64,000 bases of DNA from Ampelomyces quisqualis (GCA_018398575.1 JAGTXZ010000005.1:3100001-3164000); one strand, 5' to 3'. Numbered from the stretch's first letter, positions 1-12,103 are shown. Made by a program: numbers and translations. Notes: generated by a model from the letters alone, not told the origin.

Positions 1-113
1 AGTAGATTTATGACGGCGGAGATGCCGCCATATGCGCAGCCTACGACGAGGACTCGGTGTGGATTCGACAGACTGAGAGTTCCCAGAGCATCTGCCATGT
101 TTGATGGTCTCAT
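1..113 (-). CDS. FAD/NAD(P)-binding oxidoreductase, N-terminal fragment
   Basis: Only the first 37 codons lie in the window; the gene continues past the left edge. Translation from an ATG at 113 (a second in-frame ATG is at 98) gives a short leader and then HRVLVVGCAYGGIS. This is a beta strand followed by a glycine-rich dinucleotide-binding loop, a variant of GxGxxG. That start is typical of pyridine nucleotide-disulfide/AIF-like flavoproteins of filamentous fungi, which bind FAD through this loop and use NAD(P)H. The substrate cannot be judged from the fragment. The Rossmann-type start is seen directly; the family is an inference from about 20 residues. Confidence 0.5.
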   Translation of the reverse strand, partial: MRPSNMADALGTLSLSNPHRVLVVGCAYGGISAVINL

Positions 114-1512
114 ATTGAAGAAGAATTATGTTAGTTGACAAGGCGGAGGAGTGTAAGGAAGAAAGATGCGAAGTTCATCTGATAAGATTAAGAGCTCGGG
201 GAATGATAGGCTTTGGGTCTCAACGCCGATTACCGACATATTTGCCAAGACATTTAGAGGCTTTATCAGATGAAAATTTTATCAGATCTTCGCTCTAGCT
301 CGCTTGGCCCACCCCGAGCCCCACCCGGGTGCTGACACCAATCGATCTCGAGGCATGTGACGCGAACGACTATGCTCAGTAAAGAAGGAGAAGAGGCCAT
401 ATCCATCGTACTACGGCTCCAACTGCTGCGGAATTCCATGACAGAGCGGGGCCAAGTCCGTTCCTGCATGGTTGAATCAACCACGTGTTCGGCTTCATTT
501 ATCGCGTAGCCACGATCGTAAGCACGACCTCTAAACTATGGGCACCAATTTCAACCATCAACGGGACGTGAAACATTTCTGGGCTTCTAGAGGCTAACAA
601 TCCCCTTAACCAGTCCGATCTCGAGGTTTGCCGAGTCTTGTCATGTGCAGCAGACAGCAACGCCTGACAGCGGAATACAAAAGTGGGCGGAGTGGTTGCT
701 TAGCCGCCATCCACAAACACAGGAGCCGCCTTGTAAGTGCTTGAATCAGTATGAGGACATTCATTGTTCAGCACAGAAATTCTCTGATGGTGACAGTACT
801 ACCAGCGACGAGATAACGACTGCCAGTTTGTAGCGGAGCAAAAAAATCCTTCAGCTCCTTAAACTTAAGAGATATTTTCTACGACACAGTTACTATCCTA
901 TCAATGGTACGGACGATAACAGAACTTTGGAGCCTCTTTTCAACAATGCAGCCTAGGAGACTACAGTGACAGAAGGGACGATAATAGCCAGCTTCGATAG
1001 ATCGCCCACCACATGAGTAGTTGATGTGGTGAACGTATTTGTTTCTCTGGAGGATACGGGCGAGGCAGTTTTATCTTGCTAGGAGTAAGAACTTCAAGGC
1101 TAGAGAAGGGAAGGCTGATGGAGTCGCTCGTGGGAAACCTGAGGTTGCTAACGGGAGTGATGAGATCCTTGGGAGTGGTACGTACTCGGTGAACTAAGAT
1201 GGTGAGAAAAAGGACGAATGCCCCGATCATTGAACTGAGACAGCTGATGAAAGAGGGTGTAAAAGAAAAGGTGTGGGATCGCTTTTTAAGAGAATCGGAT
1301 CGTATTGATGGGGATGCTTGAGCTGGGGTAAGAGTTTCGTCTTTGTCTCACATTTGTGGAAGCAAGGAGCGTATTGAAAATAGATTTGATTCGTAGCTTT
1401 GATGTTCTACCGCATCGTGGATATCACCGACTCTATATTCCCATGTACCTTTTTCCGTCCAGAGCAGCTCTCGGGGTTTAGCTCCAAATCCTAGGCACCG
1501 TAGTCTTCTCAT
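114..1512. other. Intergenic, no gene recognised
   Basis: About 1.4 kb between the partial oxidoreductase and the astacin gene. Short open frames exist on both strands (for example 645-833 and 961-1230), but none has a recognisable domain or convincing splice partners. No repeat or RNA gene was seen. Confidence 0.5.
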
Positions 1513-2741
1513 CTAGTTTGGGTTTGACCAAGCATACAACAACTTTATGCCCTTGATGTCCTCTTCGCTAGGCTCAAAGTTCGTGTACACGAACTCCAGA
1601 TCGTCCTTGTCGAACTGCGCAGGCGGCCAGAAGTCTGGATCACGGTCATACCAAAATGTCAAGCGCACATACATCTTCTCTTCATCGCGATTCCAATGAG
1701 CTGCGTGAGAGTCGTAGTGCATGATGGAAGCCTCATCATAGTCACGCTCCGGATAGTTCTGAATCCAGTACCACTTCTCGCCGAGGACATTGCTGGCGGG
1801 ATCAAGGTGATTGGTCGTGTCAAAGTTGTTGATGTCGTGGAAACCGTAGGAGGCCGCGAGAAGAGTGTCGGCACAGACTTGGTCCATAGTGTGCATGCCG
1901 GCTTGATCCACGTTCACTTTGGCAGCCTCATAGCCTGGCAAAGCTGGGCAAAAGAAGCGGACGTAATGATCGCGATCGGGACGTTGATGCTCGTGCCAGA
2001 GACCAAACACATGACCTGTTGTGGTTATTAGTAAGTGGTGACGAAAGAACACGCCCAGCACTTACCAAGCTCATGGGCTAGAGCCGCAATCCAAGCTTGA
2101 TGGGTTCCATAATCCACGGCCTGGGCTTGGTTGATTCGCATACCCATACGACCAGCCAAGGGGCCGTTTGGCCAGTCTGGTGGGATATAGCCGACAACTG
2201 CGGAGGGGTTCATGCCAGGGACTCGAACGACAGCCTCTAAGATAACAGCGACACCGTACGGCACGTTGGTATTCCACTCCCAGGGATCGTTGTCGCTCTT
2301 GCGCTCCTTGTAGCAATATTGCCAGTTCTCAGGCCAGAAGATGTACTCGTAGAATTGTAGCTTATGGCCATGCTGCTCGCCAGCCGGGCCGAGCTTGTTG
2401 GACCATAGATTCCACGCCTCCTGAAGGTCTGCCTCCAGGTGTTCACGAGTGCTAGGCCGGTCAAAGCAAAATGGAATGTTGCCTCCTGGCCAGGTCGAGA
2501 GCGGAAGACCAGTCTTCGCCACGCGGTTAGCTCATCGTACCATCAACTGCCAAAGAGGTCAAGGATCCCTTACCGAAGACACGATCTCGTCCCATCCAAG
2601 TTGAGGATTGTTGTTGACAATGTTACGTACGAGATCAGTCGTAGTGTGTGTGTCGTTGCCTAGATATTTGAAGTCGTTGAAGTAGGGAGGGCATGCCGCT
2701 GCAAAAGCAGAGAGCAAGACGAGCAAGACGAGCGCCAACAT
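1513..2741 (-). CDS. Secreted astacin-like zinc metalloprotease (M12A)
   Basis: Three exons, 2574-2741, 2066-2513 and 1513-2015, encode 372 residues. The introns are 60 and 50 bp; the first has GTAAGG, CTAAC and AAG signals. The ATG at 2741 opens directly on a hydrophobic signal peptide (MLALVLLVLLSAFAAA), so the protein is probably secreted. The catalytic motif HELGHVFGLWHEHQRPDRD spans residues 203-221, giving zinc ligands H203, H207 and H213 and general base E204. The Met-turn SIMHY is at 302-306, with the tyrosine typical of astacins. Astacins are metallo-endopeptidases; targets here are unknown. Intron 2 interrupts the codon for the glycine inside HELGH, so an unspliced reading loses the active site. 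Gene structure and family are well supported; an extracellular role is inferred. Confidence 0.88.
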
Positions 2742-3750
2742 GGTGAGGTTGAGGATACTCAAGTGTGGCAGTTGACCTGTTGATGGAGAATTTTGCAGGT
2801 GGAGGTCAAGCACCGAAGATATAACTATGGGGAGGGGCAGGAACTCGACGCTAACGTAGCCGAGGGCGGGATGAGGGAGTGTGGCCAGTGCCCAACTGTG
2901 AGAGTGAATGGAACGGGTTTTCCATTTTCCATCCACTCACCCCGTGAAAATTAACAGAAACCGTAAGAAAGTTATCAGATAGGTTGCAATCGAGTATTGT
3001 AGCCTTTAAGGGTTCATGATCTGTCCTCGGACCGATAAGTGTATCATATCAGCCCTTTTGCTTTCGTGTTGAGCCTCTACCAACAGCATAGGGACTGCCG
3101 CAAATTTTCAATCCATCAGTGAGACGGTTGTTGGTCTGCATTGATGAAGGCAAGGCTCGTGGCTCGTGAACGTGAACACGAACGTGAGCGAATGATAATG
3201 ATTGCCATAGTACCCCAAATGTGTTGGTGCAGCTGTTCGTCTAGTACTCTTTTTTGCTCCTGCTCTATTCTGAATTGTCGTAAAGATTACTGGAGGAACG
3301 TCTACCAGTTTTTTAATGTTGCGCAAACAAACGGCAATGGGATGAAGTTGCCGGTGTCATTGTGAAGTTATTGACTCGTTGTGATGGTGGTGATGGACGA
3401 ATGCTGAGTCAGGGCCCCACCATTCGACGCGACGCGACGCGATCTCAGCCTTAACAGCAGGGCAGTATTGCGACAGTTTAATCGTGTTGCTATAGATAAC
3501 GCCCCTGCGTTTACGTCTGTTGAGGATGTCTGATGCTGCACTGTAGTCATTGATATTCAATCATGCCACAAAAGCACCATCGCAAAGCCCGACAGCTCCT
3601 ATATCATCATGACGACACGACTGTGTTCGGGCAACGTATGGCGCTCAGCGCGTCGCCGTGTGCTTTGTTGAGTGCTCCGTTGTAGCTCAAAGCAAGAACT
3701 CCTACAAAACAATCACAAAAACTGCCCACTACCCACGTTCGAAGGACAAC
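2742..3750. other. Intergenic between astacin and SDR genes
   Basis: Divergent intergenic region of about 1 kb. It holds two short low-complexity stretches: imperfect GTGAACGTGAACACGAACGTG near 3,168 and three tandem CGACG units near 3,427. No coding sequence is supported. Confidence 0.4.
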
Positions 3751-4798
3751 ATGGCCTCAGCTTTGGGTCTCTCCAGCAACACGTTTGACCCCGACAAGGA
3801 TATCCCAGATCTCGATGGGAAAGTGAGTACCTGTGTATTATTATGGCCTGCTTGAAGCCGCATTGCTGATCCGTGTCCAGGTGTACGTAGTGACGGGCGG
3901 CTCGGCTGGCATTGGCTACGGCATTGTCGCACATCTTCTCCAACACAACCCCGCGAAGATCTATCTCCTGTCGAACAAAGAGCAACACGCGGACCAGGCC
4001 AAAGACTCCTTGAAGGATTTCGGCGATATCACCAAGGTCGAATGGCGACAGTGTAACCTCGAAGACTTCAAGCAGACAGACGAGGTGGCAAAGCAGCTGG
4101 CGCAAGAGCTGACCAGACTCGATGCGCTAGTGTGTAACGCTGGGCTCGGCGTTGGTATATACAATGAGACGAGAGATGGCATCGACAGCCATATGCAGGT
4201 CAATGTCTTCGCGCAGGCGCACTTGACGCTCATGCTACTTCCAGTCCTGCAAAAGACCACTGACTCGCGCATCGTACACCAGTCCTCGGACTTACACAAA
4301 GGAGCTACAACTAGCATGAAGTTCGAGTCCATAGAAGAGATGAACCAGGATATCGGCGCCATGCTTTTGTATAATCGCACAAAACTTGCACAGATTTTGT
4401 TTCTCCGCCAATTATACTCGCGCATTAAAGCAGACCAATTCGGACCCGTTACCGGCAACACTGGCTTGCCGTGGATCAACGCTACACATCCCGGTGGTAT
4501 CAAGACCGATCAGCAAGCCCAAGCGGTCGAAGCATACGGCTCGTTGGGGAAGATTGGCGTCGCTGTTGCGCGCCCATTCCTGAAAGACCCAGTGTCACAG
4601 GGCTGCCGATCAGCTCTATTCGCGGCGACATCTCCTACTATTGCGACAGAGCAAGTGCAGAACTCATACATTGTGCCCGACCGTAAAGTGGTAGAACCAT
4701 CAAAGCAAGCGCTGGATGAAACATTGAGTCTGAGCTTGTGGAACTTGACTAAGCAGGTACTGGAATCGAAGATCGGTAATCTGCCCTACATTATGTAA
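3751..4798 (+). CDS. Short-chain dehydrogenase/reductase (SDR)
   Basis: Two exons, 3751-3822 and 3881-4798, are separated by a 58-bp intron and encode 329 residues. The Rossmann cofactor loop TGGSAGIG is at residues 29-36, NAG at 110-112, the catalytic serine region HQSSD around 158-161, and the YxxxK pair is Y188/K192 (YNRTK). These are the full active-site elements of a classical or extended SDR that uses NAD(P)(H). The length and the long C-terminal part (ATHPGGIKTD onward) resemble the retinol dehydrogenase/WW-oxidoreductase-like SDRs common in ascomycetes. The substrate cannot be told from sequence. The ATG at 3751 gives a 24-codon first exon in phase 0 with the second. No adjacent pathway genes were seen. 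Confidence 0.88.
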
Positions 4799-5176
4799 AT
4801 GGAGAAATTGGCCCGTAGCCCTGAGCAGATAATGGGGTATTTAGTTATCTTGCGCTGAGTGTCTGGGACACCACATGCCCCGGGTCGACATGATGCACAA
4901 CAGCCCAATCACCGCCTTTCCAAGTTCGCCTCACGTAACGGGGAACATACCTCGGCTGCTTACCTATTTCTTTCTCTTTGGAGTTCTCCAAGGTTCATTT
5001 CTTTTTAATGTTAACATGTAGGGCGTGAAGTGCTACCCCGCTCACGTCATGGCACGAAGTGGGGTCCCAAGCATATCAACATCCACACTCGACACATCGG
5101 TACAAAGGCCTTGAAACTGTTCTTTCTCGGCTTGTGGACACTCTCGAGGCCCAGGAATCTCAACTCAAGTCACATC

Positions 5177-5960
5177 ATGTCCAAGCTTGCGGACTTCAAG
5201 CTCCTCTCATTCGATGTCTACGGCACGCTCATCGATTGGGAACGCGGAGTCATCAACGCATTACAACCCTTAGTCGAGAAGTCAAATAAGGCAGATATAG
5301 ACCCCAAACGCATCCTGAAAGTGTGCCACAAGCTCGAAGCTCCGGAGCAGACCGAAAATCCAAATCAAAGGTATTCTGAGCTCTTGACCGCCATCCATCC
5401 CAAGCTATGTAAAGAGCTTGGTTTACAAGAGCCGACGAAAGAAGAGAGCTCAGCTTTTGGAAGAAGTATATCTCAATGGCCCGCCTTTCCCGATAGCGTT
5501 GCCGCACTGAAACGACTTTCGAAAATCTACAAACTCGTTGTCCTCTCCAACGTCGACAACGACTCATTCCTGGCCAATCGCCAAGCTTCCACTGGCCTTC
5601 AAGACTTCCAGTTCGATGCCATATATACTGCCGAAGACATTGGGTCTTACAAGCCTGATCTCAAGAACTTCGAGTACATGCTCAAGAAAGCCAAGGAAGA
5701 GTTTGGGATTGAGAAGCATGAGATATTGCAGACGGCGCAGAGTCAGTTCCATGATCATCATCCGGCCAAGGACATTGGAATGAAGAGTAGTTGGATCTTC
5801 AGGCCCGGTGCGGTCATGGGAAATAGAGATGACCCGGTTTTCAATTGGAAGTTTGACACGTTGGCGGACATGGCTGAGTAGGTGCTGGAATACTAGGTGG
5901 GGTTTCGTGTACTAACGAAAAGGCAGTGCGGTTGACAAGGAATTGGCAGAGCGAAAATAA
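5177..5960 (+). CDS. Haloacid dehalogenase-like hydrolase, type II
   Basis: Exons 5177-5877 and 5927-5960 give 244 residues. Motif I SFDVYGTLID carries the nucleophile D13. Motif II LSNVDN gives S124, and SYKP gives K159. Domain order and length fit type II HAD enzymes (2-haloacid dehalogenase-like), which hydrolyse small substrates through an aspartyl intermediate; the fungal members are mostly uncharacterised. A simple open frame ends at a TAG at 5879-5881, but that TAG overlaps a GTAGGT donor. A 49-bp intron with the branch site TACTAAC and CAG acceptor joins a 34-nt last exon that reads DAVDKELAERK. The in-frame extension upstream to 5030 has no ATG in good context, and the family starts at MSKLADF. 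Confidence 0.85.
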
Positions 5961-7327
5961 GGGCAAGGGAACGTGTATGGTATGGAATTAGGGCGATTTC
6001 CGCAACAATATTGTCAAGGTTCTACAGTCACTGCAAGATGCCATTGTTCCATGAACAAGGAACGCAGCCCAACCGGTATGGAAATGCTACTTAGCACGTT
6101 CGAGCGCGTACTCTAGTCGCCACCCAAGCTGTCGTGTTTTACACCATCACTTGCTCTCCTGAATCCACATGTGACCAGATTTGCACCCAGTTCTCATAGT
6201 TTTTCTCTTTATACTACCGTACTCATATACATATTGTCTCGATGCTCGCATAGAAAAAGTGCATCCGAATGCGGTGGAGGCTAACATCTGATGAGCATCG
6301 CGGGCAGTACACCATGACAGCCACAACACACCTATGTTGGCTGCCTTTCAGCTATTTATGGTCTATGAGTCGTGTAGAATTTTGCTCAAACCTTGAAAAG
6401 GTCTCGTGTGCTCCAGGTTGGTGCCGCTGTGTCGAATCTGCCTCGAGGACACAAGGCCGAGGGCGAGAATGGCACACTATGATGTCAGCAGAGCCTCTTC
6501 TGACATTGTTTCCTACGTCCTTAAATCAATTTTCAGCTTTTGGGAGCCCTTTCGCCGTGGGCGCTCTTCGAATCGGGCACTCGGCTGGAATGCATCCCCT
6601 CGGGTGAGGTCGACAACGGGATCAGGCGAACGTGTTGATCATTGCCGTTGCGATGCCCTGGTACTTGCCACCCTCTCGAATTAAATCTAGGAATAGGCGT
6701 GGTGCGTGAATCCCGTCTTTGGATAGTTACGAACCGAGCGCTTGGGTAGCCGGCGGACGCGTTGTAGAAAAGTCCATCACTCGTCTTTGGCGCCCGCAGT
6801 CTACTTTCTTTCCGCATCCCCTGTCCATCTCGCTAATACTCTACCCGTTGGTGGGTTCTTATTCCTTCAACATCAATACACTCGTATGCATAGACACTGA
6901 TAAGCTGGTCCGCGTCGTCGGGTAAGTTACCGGACAGGTTTATCTGCGAGCAATAAAAGAGGGAGAGACGAATTCCGCGCTGGCGGTTATCAAAGCAAGG
7001 ATGGGGATGACGTACGATGCCGCTGTGATCTTCCAGCCATTCATGGGCGATAATTGTTTCCTGCCGTGTCACGTGGCGCAATTCTGCTACTGCGATGCCC
7101 TCACAAGGGAATTGCTTAGCGAGAGAGCATCTGCCTTGTGTGGCTTGCTGCGCCATGGTGGCATGAATGCGAACACAGCCCGAACATATTCAATCTCAGC
7201 CTTGTGATGTTTCTGAGGCACACATACTCTGAGTCACTTCAACTTGACGAAACCTTCGACTTTCTGTCTATCTCTTCGTCTGGAAAGCACCACTTCATCT
7301 CATGCTCTCACCAAATTCACCTCGATC
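5961..7327. other. Intergenic, no gene recognised
   Basis: About 1.4 kb of ordinary-composition sequence with only short overlapping frames on both strands and no recognisable domain. It probably holds the 3' UTR of the HAD gene and the promoter of the following membrane-protein gene. Confidence 0.45.
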
Positions 7328-9167
7328 ATGGCGCACTTGTTTGACCAGCCCAACACTACCGAGATCAAAACGTGGCAAGAAGATTCGGATCTGCGAGGTT
7401 CGATGAGTATATTGTGGACCTGCTCTATAACGCTTCTCCTGGGGGTTTGGAGTGCGTATCACTCGAACCTTCCTGGCAGTGGGAATGTTCGGTTTGAAAC
7501 TGTTATCCGTAAAGCAGGCTGGATTCTTTGTGGCCTCTTTGCCCCTGAGGTAATAGTTTTGGTAGCCTGGACGCAGCGCAAGGCGGCAAAAAGAGTACAG
7601 AGAAAAATAGAAGAGATGTTTGGCCAGAAGCCAAGTACGCTGGTGAGTCAAGCCATTATCGGTGCTGGAAATTGTCGTTAATAAACAACAGGACAATGTA
7701 GAAAGCCAGCAGCCGACCTTGACACATCGCTGGACCATGACACACAGCTTCTGGGCGGTCATGGGCGGCATTGCTGTGGATATCAATGGCGATGAACCTT
7801 TCATCCAGTCGAACAGACCACCAAAGCTCACCGAGAAGGGGATATATCTGCTTATCAAACTCGAGCCGGACCTTTTGCCTGATATTTCTGAGGACGAGGT
7901 CAAAGACAAGAGCAAAGCTGACTGGCTCACCAAGTCGCTAGCATGCATCCAGGCTACCTGGTTTTGCGTTTTATGCCTAGTGCGCGTTGTTCAAAGCCTA
8001 CCCATGAGTCTGCTGGAACTGAACACATTTGCACACGCCATGTGTACTATCGTAGTCTACTTCATTTGGTGGAAGAAGCCCTTGGATGTTGAACGGCCTC
8101 TTCTCATTACGTCCGATCGACTGCGGCCATTGCTTGCATTCATGTGGATGTCCAGTAAGACGAGCGCTCGACCTGAACCCACCTCTAGTAGCAATTATAC
8201 TTACAAGGTGAGCCCGAATCCCGAATTCGACGCCATCGGTCTTGCCAAGACCATCTATACTGAGCAAAACACGTCTGAAAGTGCTGCTGGCGGGATTCCT
8301 CCATCAACGGTCAAAGTAACTTCTACGGGCGGACTTGCTGGCACAGGGTTTTTTGTCAACAAGGGCAGTGCGCGCTGGGTCGTTGAACAGCATGAGAGCA
8401 GTAGGGATGAGCATGGGCCACCGCCGACGACGACCATCGTACATGAGACTCCAGAATTCAGCTTGACCGCAGCAGACCAGACACGATGGAGGTTGGCTCA
8501 CGAAGCCCTTGTGACTTATGGCTTGGAGAAGCATTGCACGGATCAAGGTCTTGTAACCGTAAGACCGGTCCCTGACATGTTCGAATCCCCCACTTCGGCG
8601 GCGAAAAATTCTGCAACTTATCTCAGAGAGATTTGGGCCGTACTCGGCTTCTGTCTGCTTACTGCAGCATATGGCGCATTCCACGCTCTGGCCTGGAATA
8701 CGCGCTTTCCCACGCGGCGCCAGAGGATTCTTCGGCGTGTCTCGTCTTTGATCATCGCTAGCCCTGCTGGAGTGGCTCTTTTAATAGTTTTGTTTATTCT
8801 TGTGTATGTTCTTGCCATGCTCTTCGCTCAACAACTGGCGCAGAGACGGAGCAGTGCGAGAAAAGGCGATGGTCCTCAACCAACCATGAGCTCCGCAGCT
8901 TCGCCCAAACAAACAAACCAACAGAGAAAGAGAGACCCTATTCTTTTTTGGACGGCCATATTCGACACAAAGGCGTGGAAGGCTGTAGTATGGACTTTGA
9001 AGTGTTTTGGTTACTTGGCGCAAATGGTCTTTGTGGCTTTCCTGATGGCTCTGTACTGTCCGGCGCGTGCCTACATTGTTGGAGAGAGTTTCCGGATGGC
9101 CTTCTACTTACCACCTGGAGCATTCAGGGCTACACAGTGGGAGAAGTATTTCCCTCATCTCGGTTGA
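7328..9167 (+). CDS. Multi-spanning fungal membrane protein of unknown function
   Basis: Exons 7328-7642 and 7692-9167 (intron 49 bp, phase 0) give 596 residues. Hydrophobic segments are visible near residues 30-45 and 70-90, in the stretch SLACIQATWFCVLCLVRVV, in AHAMCTIVVYFIWW, and in three further segments of the C-terminal third (AVLGFCLLTAAYGAFHAL, VALLIVLFILVYVLAML, MVFVAFLMALYC). The central stretch THSFWAVMGGIAVDI followed by DISEDEVKDKSKADWLTKSLACIQ resembles a widespread family of uncharacterised ascomycete membrane proteins. A hydrophilic, Ser/Thr-rich loop (about residues 260-350) separates the two membrane halves. No enzyme motif is recognised. The gene is real on length, splice quality and domain pattern; its role is unknown. 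Confidence 0.8.
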
Positions 9168-9788
9168 TTGACGTCTTACATTTGGATTGTGGAATGCATG
9201 TACCCGCTCCTCCGCTTAGTTTGTGGGAACGGGTAATCAATTAATCAATGAATGACTCGTTTAGGTCAGTTCTACTCCGCGTTGGCATGCCACCCCCGCT
9301 TTGTTAGTGCGCGCGCCCTTGCAACGACGAGTAGAGTAGGCCAACTCATGCGACCGAGTACTCGAGGCTCGTAGAGCGATCACGATTGTCGGCTTGCGAG
9401 TGCGGATAGGAATTGCACACACGCATTGTCGTCGATGTTGGCACAGGAACGTTCCAAATGCTATCGGAACTTCAGAGCATGTCCGGGCATTTACCTACAC
9501 CGGAATAATGGAGAAGAGCTCCGCGCGGGGCAGCCCAGATGAGTAGTCCGCTAACCTATCTGGGGGCGGGAGTCTTCTCGGCAGTGGAAGTCAGGTTAGC
9601 CAGCCATCTCATCTCCAAAAACCATACCAAGATGCCATCCTGATCGACCACCGTCGCCCATTTCACAGCGGCTCGACTAAGGCAGACTTGTTCTCTACCG
9701 GAAGTAGCACACAGTTTCACCGCTACAGCCTACAGGGCTGCCGCAATAGCACCGACCGAGGTCTGGTGCCACAAGTGTGTCACCGGGC
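9168..9788. other. Intergenic, putative esterase promoter
   Basis: About 620 bp between two same-strand genes. No repeat, RNA gene or confident binding site was identified. Confidence 0.4.
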
Positions 9789-11561
9789 ATGCCATTATAT
9801 AATAGGAAGGACGACCCAGCCATCATGTCCTTTTCCGTGCGTTGGCCAAGTAGAAGGCTTTTGCTCATCACCATGTTCGTCGGTATCTCGTTATTCTTGT
9901 TCTGGTGTTTTGGCGCATCTGCTCGGCCACAGCAGTATCCTCAACATGCACCGACTCAGGACAACGCGTCTTTGGTCGTCACACTACCCGGATATGGGTC
10001 CTTCAAAGGCACGCAGCTTCATGCGGACATGATAGGGACATATACTTTCAGATCGGGTGTAGATGCATGGCTTGGAGTCGAGTACTCGACACAACCAGCT
10101 GGAGCCAATCGGTTCAAGCCTGTGCAACCACCCGCGGCATTCAAAGGAACACGCGATGCTTCGGATTCTGGTCCTGCGTGCTGGCAGAATGTATATTCCA
10201 ACTTGAAGCAATCTGAAGCATGTCTTACTATCAACGTCTACCGCCCATCTGGGATCCCGATGGAACAGAAGTTACCTGCTTTGGTATTTCTACACGGTGG
10301 CTCGTTTGTCAGTGGATCACATCGCAGCTTCGATGGCGCCTTGTTTGTCGAGAAGAGCGTACAGCCCGTCATGGTAGTGACTGCACAGTATCGACTAGGC
10401 GCCCTAGGCAGTCTCCCTGGAAAATTCATGGAAGACGAGGGTTTGCTAAACCTGGGGGTCCGAGATCAGAGAGAGATGCTTGGTTTCGTTCAATCATACC
10501 TCGAGCACTTTGGTGGGGACAGGGATAAGATTACACTTGGAGGACAAAGTGCAGGAGGGCACTCGGTCGGCATCCACCTCTTTCACAACTATGCCAATGA
10601 TAAGGGAAAGTCACTTTTCCATCAGGCCATCTTATCTTCTGGATCTCCAACAGCACGTGCTTTCCCGGGAGTTGATTACGCGTTGTATCAGCGGCAGGTG
10701 GAGAACTTCATGGACTATGTCAACTGTCCGTTATCGCCGAGTTTGGCCGCTTTGGAGTGCCTGCGCTCAGCTGAGGTTGATGATATTCAGTTCATTTCAT
10801 CGTCATTATACAATGCCCACAACTACAACATCACGTGGCCATGGCAACCCGTCTCACCAGGCCCACTTCTTGAGAAGCGCGGGAGCACTTCAGGAGAAGA
10901 AGGCACGTTCTTCAAGGTCCCGACCATGATTTCTTCCACGACAAATGAAGGCAAAGCCTTCGCTCCACAAGATCTCCGTACAAACGCTCAGTACATGAAC
11001 TTCTGGAAGACCCTGATTCCTGGCCTGACTCCCGAGGACCTTGCGGATCTTCAGACTCTCTACCCTGAAGCAGATCCTGCGGTTGTCAACTCGGCAACCT
11101 TTGTATCTACCCAGTTCGAACGACTTTCGGCTTCGTACGGCGATTACTCGTATATCTGCCCCGTACAAGATACCGCATCGCGGCTCTCGTCCGCCGGCGT
11201 ACCGGTATACAAAGTGCGCTTCAACACGCCCAACTATGCGCCCTCTTATATGGGAGTTCCGCACGCAAGCGATGCAGCCTATTTTAACGGCCTGGATGGC
11301 ACGCAGTTCCCGGAAATTGCGGAGATCTATAGTGCATTCTGGGCCAGTTTTGTGGTCAGCGGCGATCCGAACAGGTATGCTGTTAGTGGAAGCGCGAAGT
11401 GGGAAACTTATGATGTTGCGGGAGGCAAAGAGGGTAGACAGCTAGCAGTCAATAGGCCGAGCGAAGGCGGTCCGAAGATGGAGAATGAAAGCGAGGGGGT
11501 CAGGAGGGAACAATGTGCTTGGTGGAGAGATGAGTCAAGAGCGGCGAGGTTGAATAAATAA
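9789..11561 (+). CDS. Type B carboxylesterase/lipase, N-terminally membrane-anchored
   Basis: A single exon of 590 residues from the first ATG; an alternative ATG at 9825 gives 578. The N-terminus has a basic patch followed by the hydrophobic run LLLITMFVGISLFLFWCF, so it is a signal anchor or signal peptide. The alpha/beta-hydrolase core is complete. The oxyanion loop FLHGGSF is present, the EDCLxxNV-like pattern appears as SEACLTINVY, and the nucleophile elbow GGQSAGG places Ser254 (242 from the second ATG). The acid is probably the Glu in TTNEGKAF and the His lies in GVPHASD. Type B carboxylesterases hydrolyse carboxylic esters; fungal members include extracellular lipases and detoxifying esterases. 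Substrate is unknown. Confidence 0.85.
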   Translation: MPLYNRKDDPAIMSFSVRWPSRRLLLITMFVGISLFLFWCFGASARPQQYPQHAPTQDNASLVVTLPGYGSFKGTQLHADMIGTYTFRSGVDAWLGVEYSTQPAGANRFKPVQPPAAFKGTRDASDSGPACWQNVYSNLKQSEACLTINVYRPSGIPMEQKLPALVFLHGGSFVSGSHRSFDGALFVEKSVQPVMVVTAQYRLGALGSLPGKFMEDEGLLNLGVRDQREMLGFVQSYLEHFGGDRDKITLGGQSAGGHSVGIHLFHNYANDKGKSLFHQAILSSGSPTARAFPGVDYALYQRQVENFMDYVNCPLSPSLAALECLRSAEVDDIQFISSSLYNAHNYNITWPWQPVSPGPLLEKRGSTSGEEGTFFKVPTMISSTTNEGKAFAPQDLRTNAQYMNFWKTLIPGLTPEDLADLQTLYPEADPAVVNSATFVSTQFERLSASYGDYSYICPVQDTASRLSSAGVPVYKVRFNTPNYAPSYMGVPHASDAAYFNGLDGTQFPEIAEIYSAFWASFVVSGDPNRYAVSGSAKWETYDVAGGKEGRQLAVNRPSEGGPKMENESEGVRREQCAWWRDESRAARLNK

Positions 11562-12103
11562 GCTACCGCATCATATTATCAAGAAAGAATCAATCAGGGC
11601 GAACAAGCGCTCTCACTTTTTTGCGATAGGTCGATCATCCAAAACTTGCGTGGCTCGTGCAAGCTAAGTGAAGTGCGCCTGCAAGACACCACTCAACATC
11701 CCGATGTTCGCTGACATTGTTTCACAGTTGTCTTGTATAAAGACAAGCGATAACGAACCGCAGCAAACGTAATTTCGTTGGCCTATAAAGCCATACATTT
11801 TGCTTCCTCACACTCTTGGCTGGCTCATGATAGATCCTCAACAAAACCTCATAAAGCAGACTTTTGTCTTGCTCAATACATGTGAATTTTGGAGGCCCCC
11901 TCATATATAAGGTTCTTGTTATCTCTTCCCATTTTATCATCACACAACAATACTATTTGTACCTCAACTATACCTTCAAGCACATACTTTCACAAAAAAC
12001 GCTTTACCAACAGCTTCGACATGCGAATTTATTTCCACACACAACTTTACTTCTAAATACAAATTTCCTTCCGCACACGAGATTACGGCCGCATTTCGCA
12101 ACT
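11562..12103. other. Intergenic / 5' leader of G-patch locus
   Basis: About 540 bp. The final 150 bp before the ATG at 12,104 is A/C/T-rich with few G, as in many fungal 5' UTRs. No other element is seen. Confidence 0.4.

Noticed and set aside
961..1230. 89-codon minus-strand frame with a hydrophobic start
   Set aside because: It looks like a signal peptide at first, but the rest has no cysteine pattern or domain and no splice partner.
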